64,000 bases of DNA, taken from Voacanga thouarsii. Lineage: Eukaryota > Streptophyta > Magnoliopsida > Gentianales > Apocynaceae. The stretch is from positions 2,914,001 to 2,978,000 of the forward strand of contig JANUWF010001491.1 of the NCBI GenBank assembly GCA_026120185.1, read 5' to 3'. Under the pieces are notes generated by a model that was not told the DNA's origin, did no database searches, and worked only from the letters and a program-made list of their open reading frames with translations. Positions 1 through 10,456 of this stretch are shown in pieces (the stretch's first letter is position 1; every line of letters starts with the position of its first letter). The translations under genes were made by a program, and so were the position numbers.

Positions 1-475
1 ATAGTATTCCAGCTCTCTGTGTCGAGAACACCCTAGCAAAATAGAGTAGTTGAGATAAAGAATAGGACATTGATGGAGATGGTCTGAAGTATAATATCTC
101 ATGCTACTCTTCCAATGTCTTTTTGGGGATTTGCCCTGGAAACAATGACATATATTATAAACTTGGTGCATTCCAAATCAGTACGTAGGACTTCCTATGA
201 TATGTGGACTGAGCGTAAGCCGAGTCTAAATCATGTCAAGAAATAGGGATGTTCAGCTTATGTACAGATCAAGGGAGATAAGAGAGAACCAAGTTTAGAA
301 TTATACTATTCTATTGGGTATCCAAAAGGAATAAAGGGCGGTTACTTTTATCATCCCAATATGCAAAAAGTGCTTATAAGTACTAATACTAGATATTTGG
401 ATGGTGATCAAAGTACATCCACTAAAGGTTCAACTAGGTTGGAACTCGAGGAGAAGTTATCTATTAAATCGACTT
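1..475 (+). pseudogene. Copia-A1 fragment: end of integrase and integrase-RT linker
   Basis: Decayed Ty1/copia pol that enters from the left edge. It matches, base for base over long stretches, the integrase end of Copia-A2 near 32400-32830, including the NRTLMEMVRS-like and MWT-KPSLNH-like segments and the WGF/WGY motif before ETA-YILN. Stop codons and small indels break the frame, so no protein is made. In a live copy this part follows the integrase core and precedes reverse transcriptase. It ends at 475 where a Tek solo LTR is inserted and resumes at 4817. The 5 bases 471-475 (GACTT) are the left target-site duplication. Family assignment is firm; nothing left of base 1 is visible. Confidence 0.85.
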
Positions 476-720
476 TGTGAAACCCTAGTCAAAACCAACC
501 TTAGAGTAAGGGGGTTGGGATGCATAACATACTTTACTACATTATTAAATATATTTTTATTTAATTTTATGTGCCTTGGATTTGAGTTTTAATGTCTTGG
601 AAGCTTGTTGGTGAATATTGAGTGAGAAGGGAAAAATGGTAATTTTTGCCCGAGGTGAAAATAGGGAGATAGCTTGAGGATTGAATAGGAAATAAGTTGC
701 TAGTGAAAATGACAACAAGA

Positions 721-792
721 GTTGTTGTGGTTTAGTGGTTAGAGCTTTGGAATTAATTCTTGAGGTCTTGGGTTCAAATTCCATCATAAGAG
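721..792 (+). repeat. tRNA-like segment with A-box and B-box inside Tek LTR
   Basis: TGGTTTAGTGG at 728-738 fits the RNA polymerase III A box and GGTTCAAATTC at 771-781 fits the B box, at tRNA-like spacing. The segment continues as GGTTAGAGC (D-arm-like) and a T-arm-like stem around TTCAAAT. Its first 20 bases resemble the start of a plant tRNA-Asp as I remember it. The acceptor stem does not close obviously, so it is tRNA-derived rather than a clear tRNA gene. Equivalent copies lie in all six Tek LTRs. Confidence 0.6.
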
Positions 793-2384
793 CTTTAGAT
801 TGGTTAAATTTTATTTTTGCTTGGGGAAGTAATAATTTCGGCCTTAGTGGTGTTTGGAGTAGGGTAGAAATGTTGTCCTATGGGAGGCATGATAGGAGTC
901 TTCAAATCCTACTCATTTGTTCTACTCGAATTTTCTAAGAGGAATTCATTTTTCCTTGATCTTTGATTTTTCTTTAGTTCTCAACTCATGAGTTTGAGCA
1001 AGTTGTTCTAGCCATTTTCTCTCCAGAAATTTCAGTGAAGTGCTGTAGCTTTGTAAGATCAAAATGTCTTAGTGAAGGACTTCTTATGGTCTGAAAATGT
1101 GAAGAGTTGTGGGAGATTTCAAGAGGAAAATTCCTTTAGTGAGCTTGCTGAAAATCCACTCTAACTAGTTCATCTTCCTTCTTGGAATGAACTGAAAACT
1201 CTCCAGCTGATTGTGCCATCAAGGTATTGAAATTCTTAGCTAACATTCCCTCCCAAATGCTGCTAGAAAAATGGTCTTTTAGATCAGCTTGCAACCTGAA
1301 TTCTTTAGCCATTTTCGGATTGCTCAAAGCTGGAGCAAAACCAGGAAAAATTCCTGTACAAATCGCAGCTTTGAGAGTCCAAAACCAAGCTGTTTTCTTC
1401 CAGAGTTTGTTCAGCACCTTAGCTATGTTTTTCCTCCATGAAGAAGGCTAGAAAGCAGCCTTGAAAGCCCCTGGAATTCCCCTTCAAACTCCTTGAAAAT
1501 AGGCTGGAAAATGGCAGCCGAAAACTGCCCAAGAAAACTTCAGCTTGCGAAAATGCTGTGCAGAAAATTGTCCAGCTTTGTTTCCTAATCTTCCTCCTGC
1601 CGAATCACCATCATTGTTCTGCATGAACCTTCCTTAAACCTCCAGTAACTGAGCTCCATTATTCCCCTTAAGCTTCTGCACGAAATTCAGACATGGCTGC
1701 CCGAAAATCTCTCCAACAAATCCCTGCAATTATGCTTGATGGATTACCAAATTTCTAGCCACCATAGTTTAGCAACTTTCCATAATGTATCCCTCAAATA
1801 ACCAGACTTCTTCTTCACCATTATGCTCCCTATTTTCGGCAACCATAAGCTTCCTTAAGCAACCATTAATCCCACCAAAATTCTACTTAAAGCAATCAGC
1901 CATGGCAGACTTCCAAAGCTCTCCAACAATCAAGATATTCTAGGATATTTAGTTTCCAAATTTACTTTCTAAAAATATTCTTCAAGGATTTTAACAACTA
2001 ACCTTTCCTTTTCCCTTCCAAATCAGAGAATCATCTTCCTAAACCCTATAGAAATTCGGCAAGCCCTAGTTCTCATAGAATTTCAGCAGCTGCAAACTAC
2101 AATCTCACAAATTCTTTCAACCTTCAAGAACACACACACACTACACCAAGAACACCTACTTCTTCCTTTCACCTAATACCCCTCCAAACCACTCAAACCT
2201 TCTCTAAAATCTCTAGATTTGACCTACTCACTGCCGTGAGTCCATCAACACCATTTTTAACATCAAACTCCACAAATCAACTCGCTACTTCGGATCAAAA
2301 TCAGAAAATTCTGTGAAGGTTCAAGAACACCTTCAAGGTAGGTTTGTTCTAACAACTTCATCTTCTCCAATCTTGATCTCTAGT

Positions 2385-2412
2385 GAGAATATATGTAAAT
2401 AGACATGCTAAT

Positions 2413-2460
<48 letters not shown>
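2385..2460 (+). promoter_or_regulatory. Candidate Tek LTR promoter: AT box then (TC)23 tract
   Basis: An AT-rich box (AATATATGTAAAT, about 2389-2400) is followed 15-20 bases later by a pure TC run at 2415-2460. In the minus-strand copies the box is a clean TATATATAAGC (reverse complement of 20931-20941) at the same distance from a CT tract. Plant core promoters often have a pyrimidine patch at the start site, so I infer that transcription starts in or near the TC run. Start mapping is not possible from sequence. Confidence 0.5.
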
Positions 2461-2462
<2 letters not shown>

Positions 2463-2487
2463 GGCTGAAACTCCCTCTCTTGCCTAG

Positions 2488-2619
2488 ATGGCTTCTTCTT
2501 CCATGGCCATGCTCCCTCCACCTTCCTTGGACGATTTTAGGCATCTAGGAGTTGAGATCCATTCTAAACTCCTTCAAGGCATCCCTCAACCAAGTAAGTC
2601 CTCTCAATCTTTCTTTTAA
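2488..2619 (+). CDS. Short conserved reading frame in Tek LTR, ending at a splice donor
   Basis: A 43-codon frame starts 28 bases after the TC tract. Its core reads HLGVEIHSKLLQ followed by QPSK. The same core, with other residues changed, appears at 35421-35552 and 42244-42375 (HLGVEIYSKLLQ) and at 10281-10370 on the minus strand (HLGVEIHSKLL, then a stop). A strong donor-like GTAAGT sits inside the frame at 2594-2599, right after the conserved part. I do not recognise the peptide. It could be a leader peptide, or a first exon joined to something downstream by splicing at a conserved TTTCAG|GT near 4520. Function is unproven; conservation between diverged LTR types is the support. Confidence 0.4.
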   Translation: MASSSMAMLPPPSLDDFRHLGVEIHSKLLQGIPQPSKSSQSFF

Positions 2620-3964
2620 ATTTTAGATTCTTATCTCTAGGATGATGTTGATAGTATGTGGATTGTGATAGGATTTGAGTATGCATTGTAGAGATTGAAG
2701 CATGAATATATGTATGATTGTGAAAGAGATGGGATTTATGCATGGAAGGATTATATTGTTTGATTGAATAATGATTTGGGGTTTGATGCATGTTTCCATG
2801 TCATAGGTAGTATTTGTGATGAAGTATGCTAGAGATTATGTCACCATTGGTGATTAGGACTTATATTCATGTTGGATTATTGAAGCCATGGCCATATTTA
2901 TGCTAGTAGAGGTTAGATCATGTCTTGATAAATTGAGATCTATGCTTGTGAGCATGATTTGGATGAATTGATGAGTTGAATGGTTCAATATGTTCATGAT
3001 TGTGAGTAACCTTGAAATTATGATCATGATCTAGTTGTCCCTAAGCAAATTTTTATTTCATGAATAAAATATGTAGTAATATAATTTTGCTACTGATTTC
3101 GAAAAACCCTAGGAAGGTTGGATTTGAAATATTATATTTATATAAAGGAAAATTTAGTCAAATAAATATAGTTTTAATAGAAAAATAAAATATATAGATA
3201 CTTTATAAAATTATGAAATCCACTAAAGCCTTTTATGGAAATAATCATGACTAGTAAAATACTTATTTCTATAAATTTAATTATCATCTTTTAATCAAAA
3301 CCTATTAAAACTCATTTATTATTTTTCAAGCAAGATTCATTAAAATTCATTTTCAACTAACTTTAGTTATCAATTATTTTCTAACAACTAAATTATTAAT
3401 AAATCATTAACAAATAAACTCTAAATTTTTCTTAGCAAGTTTTAAACCTTTAACTTATTAGTACATATTTCCCAAAACATTAATTATTTTAAATATCAAA
3501 TTATCCTTATCCTATAAACCTATTTATTTATTGAGTGGCTTTAAAGCTTGGGACACTAGGATCATGATAGTAGTAAGTTGAGTTGTTTTAAAATTGAGGA
3601 AGTGGATTGTGGCTTGAAATTGATTGTGTTTTGTATTTGTCCATGTGGGGTTAGGTCAGCTGTTGGAGACCTTTTATTTGTGAGCAAGAGTCAGGTAAGC
3701 TCCTGCATAAGACCTGATTGATGTGAAATATTTTCCTTATGGCAAGCCAAATGTAGAGTGTATGGACACTCATTTATGTAAAGGCAATTGAGGGTTGAAC
3801 TCTCTCTTATTTCAAACAATTGAATTATTTAAAAATCAAAGAGCAGATTTGCCAAACTCAAACTCTTTCTAGAGTTGATTTTTACAAGGACTTTGGAAAC
3901 CCTCAAAATGCCATTTTCATGTGGAACAATGTTTTGTTCATTTTATCCCAAGTGGGAAACGTCG

Positions 3965-4051
3965 TTGAGTACTCAATAAGGGTGGACTACTAGGACTAGT
4001 CCTAGAGGGGTTAGAGTAAGTCTCTTAGTAGGTGGCCACCTCTGAGAGGTG
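3965..4051 (+). other. Two conserved palindromes and a hairpin in Tek LTR leader
   Basis: TTGAGTACTCAA (3965-3976) and AGGTGGCCACCT (4030-4041) are perfect 12-bp palindromes. The second overlaps CACCTC-TGA-GAGGTG (4037-4051), a six-pair hairpin. Both palindromes recur at the matching place in the other Tek LTRs (one decayed at 19350), although the sequence around them differs between the two LTR subfamilies. They lie downstream of the inferred start site, so they would be in leader RNA. Confidence 0.55.
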
Positions 4052-4816
4052 AGTCCTTCCTGGATAGGACGTCAGTCCAGTGGGTCGTGTCGGTCCGAGC
4101 TAGTAGTGTTCTTTTCAGTCAAGTGACTGTGTTTTGCCGGAATGAATACCCGGTTGTTGTTTGGGTATAGAGAAGGAGGAGTATCTTGCCTAGTAGGCCG
4201 ATCACCTACTTTTGTCAGTCTGCACAAAGTGTGGCATTCTGACTGGCAGTATGCACAAAGTGTGGCATACTGGCCATCCGGTTGTGGGGCCCAACGTGTG
4301 GTAACCCTTAATCCTTTCTTACGAGTGGTTGATTTTGTTGATCGTGTATGGCTGGAATAGCTAAAACGCCACTCTTGCTTTTGACTAATGTTTATTGCTT
4401 GCCAATATTTCTCTTATAAAGATTTCACACTTTGCATCTATGAACTGCTTTCCCTAAACACCCAAAGCACACACGGACTTATTGAGATTTCTGTCTCATC
4501 ACATTTTTATCATGATTTCAGGTCGATCCTACCGTGGGGATGAGTAGCTAGTGTAATCTGCCTGAAAAGAGATTGTTATCATTTATTTCTATGTATAGCT
4601 TTGGGGAGTCGAGAGTGGTTAATTTTATGTATGGTTTTGTTTTGGGAATTCATGGATTTATTCTTGGAGTATTTTGGGATGTAATAAATTTTTTTTAAAG
4701 TTAAAGTATTATTTTATTCTGCTATTTTATTTGTGTGACCTAATTATAAAGACCCCTTGTCCTTTGGACGGGGTGACATCCCTGGCCCTGGCGGGCCTAG
4801 GTAGCAGGGTGTTACA

Positions 4817-5956
4817 GACTTCTTCTACCCCGATTATAAAACAAGAAAAGGCACAGGCTCAAGAACTTATACAAACAGAGCCTCGTCGTAGTGGGAGAAT
4901 ATCTAGGGTTCTAGAAAGATGGACTGGAGAGGCTTTTAATGTAGTCTCTGACCATCAAGAACAAGATCCTACTAGATACAAGGAGGCTATTGCTGATACT
5001 GATGCAGATGCAAACCTATGGCATGAAGTAATAAAAGCCGAGATTGAGTTTATTTACTTTAATCAGGCTTAGGATCGTGTAGCTTCACCTGAAGGGATAA
5101 AACCTATTGGATGTAAGTGGATATACATGAAGAAGAGGGGAGCAGATAGGAAGGTGATAACCTTCAAAGCTAGGCTTATGGCGAAAGGGTATACTCAGAA
5201 AGAACAGATCGTTTATGAGGAAACCTTTTCCCCGGTGGACATGCTTAAGTCCATCTATATCCTTTTGCCGTTGTATATCATTATAACTACGAGATTTGCC
5301 AAATGGATGTCAAGATGGCATTGTGAAAGGGCCATCTTAGTAAAGATATCAATATGTCCCAATTGGAAGGCTTTATTACTAATGGCTAAGAGCACACGAT
5401 TTTTATACTTAATAAATCCATTTATGTCCTCAAGCAGACATCCCAAGCATGGAACATTCATTTCGATAAGACTATAAAATCTTATGGTTTCATTCAAAAC
5501 GAGGATGAACCATGTGTTTATAGGAAATTGAAATGCACAATTGTGGTTTTTCTTGTGTTATATGCGGATGACATTTTACTCATTAGAAATAATATAAGGA
5601 TACTGTCATCTACAAAGGTTTGTCTATATAGTTAATTTAGTATGAAGGACTTAGGTGAAGCTAGTTACATTTTCAGTATAAAACTTCTTAGAAATAGGAA
5701 ATAGAGAATGTTAGGATTATCCTAAGCAAAATACATTAATAAGGTGCTGACCAAGTTCAGCATGGACTCATGCAAGGGAGCATTGATCTCTTACAGGTAT
5801 GGGTTGTCCTTTTCATCGAAGGACTGTCCAAAGTCTCAAGAAGAAAAAGATAAAATGAGTAGGATGCCCTATACTTCAACTGTACGAAATCTCAGGTACG
5901 CCATGCTGTGTATGAGGCTAGATATATGCTTTGTTGTAGGCTTAGTTAGCAGAAGT
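4817..5956 (+). pseudogene. Copia-A1 fragment: reverse transcriptase and start of RNase H
   Basis: Continuation of Copia-A1 after the Tek solo LTR. The linker RSGRISRVLERWTGEAF-like segment (about 4880-4940) leads into RT blocks: KAEIE, FKARLMAKGYTQ (5164 on), EETFSPV, the catalytic block at about 5560 that still reads YADD, MKDLGEASY (5643 on), and the RNase H approach ending VSR before 5957. Stops and frameshifts separate the blocks, so the gene is dead. It matches Copia-A2 at 32880-33437 and 45048-47060. It breaks at 5957 where the Copia-B LTR begins. The missing RNase H end and 3' LTR are not found in the window. Confidence 0.88.
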
Positions 5957-7667
5957 TGGGCACTTCTCGCATATCATATATGGTTAAGCAAAAAAATAAG
6001 AATGAGATACCATCCCAGGATCTACCTATGTGTGGAAAACAAGACATAAAGAGAATAAATGTAATAGCTTTTTACCTTTCTTTGATCGTGTGGAAAATAA
6101 AATTTTCCTTCTTCAAGTCAAGGCGCAATCCAGCAATCCTCTTGATCAAACACCATGAGAGTTGAATATCCAACCACTATAATCATAGTGTGTTATTATC
6201 TCCAATAGAAATCCACATGGAGGAACACTCAAGCACCAAGATTTCTGTGCTAGTAGAAACAACAATGGTGGCTAAAGTTATGATCAAGATCAACGTGAAA
6301 GAGAAAGAGAAGTGAGAGCTTTTGAGGCTGTTATTTTTTGTGTGTCTCACTAAGCTAGGGTTTCGGGTATATACCCATATAATCGAAAAACCTTAGTGAA
6401 AACCTGAGATTCTAAATCAATTAGAATTCCCTAATTATAATTAAAAACATTAAGTTCTCACAATTATAATTTGGACCATAAATTATAACTAATTATAATT
6501 TGGCCACAACAACTTCTCTTTCTCACAATTAACCCTACTATACTATCAAATAATATCTTGAGTATATAATCCTCTATGGTGTGAGACCTATTAGATTTCC
6601 CAGTTAATTGGTAGCGAACATTAATTAATCCAAACATCTTAAATATTAATAATCCATAATTAATTAGAATTAATCATATCAATTCAAATAAAGAATGGTT
6701 TATTAATTCATCAATTAATAAACCCACATTCCCATATCAAGAGCGGTATCTAGCAACACATCATGACCATTCAAGAGTCCAGGAAGTTATGTGGCTTAAC
6801 ATGAATCATTTAATAACAAACTACAGTGCAATTAACTCCTTTTACCATACAATATCTCATTCAGTTTGAAGTACGGAATTTATGCCAACTCCCTCTAGAA
6901 TTAATTCTGGCCCGAATACAATAGTACTTGTACCAGGAACCCACTACTTTAAATGTGTATTAACTTGAACTATTTCTAATGCACAATTGCCTTGGCCAAG
7001 GACTTCTCAAGTAGTAATTCCTACAAGTGGCTGTGAGATATTTGCTCCTACTATTAGGAGTAGTGAATCCTTTATTGACCATTTCAACTACTTTAGTTTA
7101 CCTCACAATATACCCAATATCCGTCCCATAGGTGGCCCTCGATCTGGCTCCAGAGATTGGAATCAAAGCTTAAAGCCTTGCAAACAAAGCACCTCGGAGA
7201 TCTCAAGTCTAAGTATACTTACATATTTACTATAATGAGATTATATCAATGGCACTAAATAGTTATCCATGTGGTTGTCTCAAAGCTAGGTCATCTAATA
7301 TACTTGTTCCATTAACAAGTATCCACGTGTTAACTTTGAGTATCTCAACACTCACGGATATGAGAAATGCTGCCTGATCAAATCTAGAAGTCTAACACAT
7401 GCTAGTCTGAACGCATTAATGATGTCCTATCTCGTTAATACTACGACTAGGGACTATTTAAGTACTAACACTATACAGTGTAGTGGGAATCTCATATACT
7501 GATCTCTATCATGATTTCCTTAACACATGGTTGTACTAAGGACTTTATCTAACAGTTATATTACCCGAATGTAAACAAAAAAATTGTAAGATAAATAATG
7601 CCTTTTATTAAAATAAAATTATCAAATATAACGTATAAGTGATTGCCTCTAAGGCATAACACTAACA
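5957..7667 (-). mobile_element. Copia-B 3' LTR (minus strand)
   Basis: On the minus strand the repeat starts TGTTAGTGTTATGCC at 7667 and ends GCCCA at 5957. A second copy of nearly the same length lies alone at 48551-50256, and the two agree at both ends. On the side of higher coordinates it adjoins a polypurine-like AGTGCAAGTGGAAGTT and copia RNase H, so this is the 3' LTR of a minus-strand element. Bases 5952-5956 (GAAGT) are the outer flank and belong to Copia-A1. The partner duplication cannot be found because the other end of Copia-B is lost. Confidence 0.82.
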
Positions 7668-7981
7668 AACTTCCACTTGCACTAGAGCCAATCATTCATA
7701 TGTCTAATACCGAATGACTTGACATGATTATCATGTTTCTTTTGGTATAGTGCTTTTGTTAATGGGTCAACTATGTTCTCATCTGTGGGAACTCCCTCTA
7801 TCTTTATTCCTTAGCTACTTTAGAAGTGGCTATGTACTCAGCATATGTCGTAGAGATGGCAATAGTCTTTTGTTTGGAACTTTTCCAACTTATTGCCCCT
7901 CTAAATAACGTAAACACGTAGTCAGATTGTGATTTGAAATCATCTTTCTCAGATTGAAAATTGACATCAGTATACCCGTTT
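7668..7981 (-). pseudogene. Copia-B RNase H and C-terminal pol
   Basis: Minus-strand copia RNase H. The frame reads GYTDVNFQ (next to 7976), SQSDYVFTL, AISWKSSKQKTIAISTTYAEY and SKVAKE, then a stop at about 7813. Downstream in other frames are DPLTKAL-like and NDWL-CKWKF-like segments that end the polyprotein just before the LTR. Two changes from the usual family pattern are visible (AISTTYAEY where STTEAEY is usual), which replaces an acidic residue. The gene is split: its upstream part is at 12402-13345, with a Tek solo LTR between. Bases 7977-7981 (CGTTT) are the target-site duplication. Confidence 0.88.
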
Positions 7982-10280
7982 TGTAACACCCCACTACCTA
8001 CAACCACTAGGGCCGGGGATTTCGCCCCATCCAAAGGACAATGGGTCTTTATAACTAGGTCACACAAATAAAATAGCGGAATAAAAATAATACTTTAACT
8101 TAAAATTTATTACAACCCAAAGGCAACCCAAAGATAAATCTAAGATTAAATCTAAGAATTCCCAAAACAAAGCCAAAATAAAAATTATCCACTCTCAACT
8201 CCCCAAAGCATTACACAAAACAAATATCAGAAAATCTTCTAAGGCAGGCAATATCTAGCTACTCATCCCCATAGCACGATCGACTTGAAATCATGGTAAA
8301 AAGGGTGATGAGACAAAAATCTCAGTACGTCCGTGTGTGCTTAGAGTGTCTAGTGAAAATAGTTCGTGAATGCAAAGTATAAATCTTTATAAGAGAAATA
8401 CTGGCAAGCAATAAACATTAGTCAAAAAACAAGAGTGGTGTTTTGGCTTTTCCAACCATACATAAACAATAAAATCAACCACTCAAAAGAAATGATCATG
8501 GGTTACCACACGTTGGGCCCCATAACTCGTCAGAATGCCGACACTTTGTGCAGACTGACAAAAGGTAGGTGATCGGCCTACTGGGTAAGATACTCATCCT
8601 TTTCTATACCCAAACAATAACCTGGTGTCTATTCTGACAAAACATAGTCACTTAACTGAAAAATAAACTGCTAGCTCGGACCGGCACGACCTATTGAACT
8701 AATATCTTATTTGGGAAAGACTCACCCCTCAGAGGTGGCCACCTACTGAGAAACTTACCCTAACCCTTCAAAGACTAGTTGTAGTAGTCCACCCTTATTG
8801 AGTACTCAACGTAACTTATCCCACTTGGGAAAAATGAACAAAACACAGTTCCACTTGAAAATGGTAATTAAGGGTTTCCAAAGTCTTTGTCAGAATCAGT
8901 TTTAGAAAGAGTTTTGAGTTTGAGTAAATTTGCTTATTGATTTTCAAATAATTGTTTGACTAGAATAAGGAAGGAGTCAATCCTCAATTGCCTTTACAGA
9001 AATGAGTGTCCATGCACTCTGCATTTGGCTTGCAGAATAAACATTTTACATCAATCAGGTTTTATGCAGGAGCTTACTTGATCCTTAGCTCGAGATAAAA
9101 TAAAGATATTTAATTGCTGACCCAACCCCGCCTAGGGTAAATATAAACCACAATCAAACTCAAGCCAAAATCCACTTTCACAAATAAGACAAGCTCAACT
9201 CACTACTACCATGATCCTAGTATCCCAAGCTTTAAGGCTAAATAAAAAATAAAAAGGTTTATAAGCTAAGTCTAATTTGATATTTAAAATAATTAGTGTT
9301 TTGGGAAATAGATACTAATAAGTTGAAGGTTTAACTCTTGCTAAGAATAATTTAGAGTTTATTTGATGAAGAGTCCTAAGTGGTATTAGGTAAAATAATG
9401 ATTTATTAACAATTAATCATTTGAAAATAATTGATAACTAAAATTAGTTTAAAATAAATTTTAATGGGTCTTGATTGAAAACTAATAAATAAATTTTAAC
9501 AAGTTTTTTTTTAAAATATAATAATTGAAATGTGATAAATTTTAAGGATGTTTATGAATATAAGACTTACAAAATTATTATTTTTACTTATTATGATTAT
9601 TTTCATAAAAGGCTTTATTTGATATTATCATTTTATATAATATCTACATATATTTTATTTTCTAGTAAGCTATTATTTATTTGACTAAAATATCCTTATT
9701 ACATATATATAATAATCCAAATCTACCCTTCCTAGGGTTTTTCAAAATTAGTAGCAAAATTCATAATATTAAACATTTTATTGAAGAAATAAAATTTAGC
9801 TTAGGAACAACTAGGTCATGATCATAATTCCACTTGCTAGCTATAATAATGAACATATACTCCACTTCAATTCATCAAATCATCCAAATCATGAATAAAA
9901 GCATAGATCTAAATTTATCAAGGTATGATCCAACCTCTAATAGCACAAACATAATCATGGCTTCAATAATCATACATGAATATAAATCATATTTATCATA
10001 GATGACCTAAGCTCTAGTATACTTGATCACAAATACTACTTATGACATGGAGACATGCATTAAACACTAAAAACACCATAAAATCAACCAAGATAATCAA
10101 CTCATGCATAAATCTCATCTCCATCATAATCAAACATTTATTCATGCTTCAACCTCTACTCATCACAACAATACATGCTCAAATCCTATTCATAATCCAT
10201 CTCCTACCAACATCATCCTAGAGATATGAATCTAGAATTTATAAGGAGGCTTGAAAAGGCTTACTTGATTGATGAGTATC

Positions 10281-10370
10281 TTAAAGGAGTTTCGAATGGA
10301 TCTCAACTCCTAGATGACTAAATCCGTCCAAGGGAGATGTAGAAAGCATGGCCATTGGTGAAGAAGTCAT
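10281..10370 (-). CDS. Short conserved LTR frame, minus copy, truncated by a stop
   Basis: Starts at 10370 with MTSSPMAML and contains HLGVEIHSKLL, then a stop where other copies continue LQ-I-QPSK. A donor-like GTAAGC (reverse complement of 10260-10265) follows at the same place as GTAAGT in the plus copies. It lies just downstream of the GA/CT tract. It is one of the copies that show the peptide core is shared between Tek LTR subfamilies. Confidence 0.35.
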   Translation of the reverse strand: MTSSPMAMLSTSPLDGFSHLGVEIHSKLL

Positions 10371-10394
10371 TTGGCCAGGAAGGAGAGGGCATTC

Positions 10395-10397
<3 letters not shown>

Positions 10398-10452
<55 letters not shown>
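10398..10452. repeat. (AG)n microsatellite in Tek solo LTR
   Basis: Uninterrupted AG dinucleotide run followed by GAAAAGAGAG imperfect units. It is the counterpart of the TC runs at 2415-2460, 29289-29325, 42207-42229 and the shorter run near 20890-20912. Confidence 0.95.

Positions 10453-10456
<4 letters not shown>

Larger units (their letters stand above)
476..4816 (+). mobile_element. Tek-family solo LTR, 4.3 kb, nested in Copia-A1
   Basis: A single long terminal repeat with no internal domain. It starts TGTGAAACCCTAG and ends GGGTGTTACA (TG...CA). The host bases GACTT lie on both sides (471-475 and 4817-4821), a perfect 5-bp duplication. The same repeat occurs five more times in the window: 7982-12401, 18581-22862, 26979-31247, 33438-38190 and 40259-45042. 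Linked coding remnants in the two paired elements show a Ty3/gypsy chromovirus, probably Tekay/Del-like. Solo LTRs normally arise by recombination between the two LTRs of one element. Inside are a tRNA-like segment, a CT microsatellite, a candidate promoter with a short frame, and palindromes, listed separately. Confidence 0.93.

Noticed and set aside
721..792. A functional tRNA gene
   Set aside because: A and B boxes fit, but the acceptor stem does not close and the T stem has a mismatch, so I report it only as tRNA-like.
1136..1451. Overlapping frames of 93 and 74 codons on opposite strands in the Tek LTR
   Set aside because: They overlap each other, and equivalents in the other LTRs (near 34203-34502 and 41024-41263) differ in ends and frame. 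This is non-coding LTR sequence.
5255..5497. Minus-strand 80-codon frame over copia RT
   Set aside because: It is the antisense shadow of the RT coding strand.
7804..8067. Single 87-codon minus frame that looks like a fusion of an LTR-coded peptide and RNase H
   Set aside because: The first part is the Tek solo LTR end read through; only the part after the duplication at 7977-7981 is copia coding.
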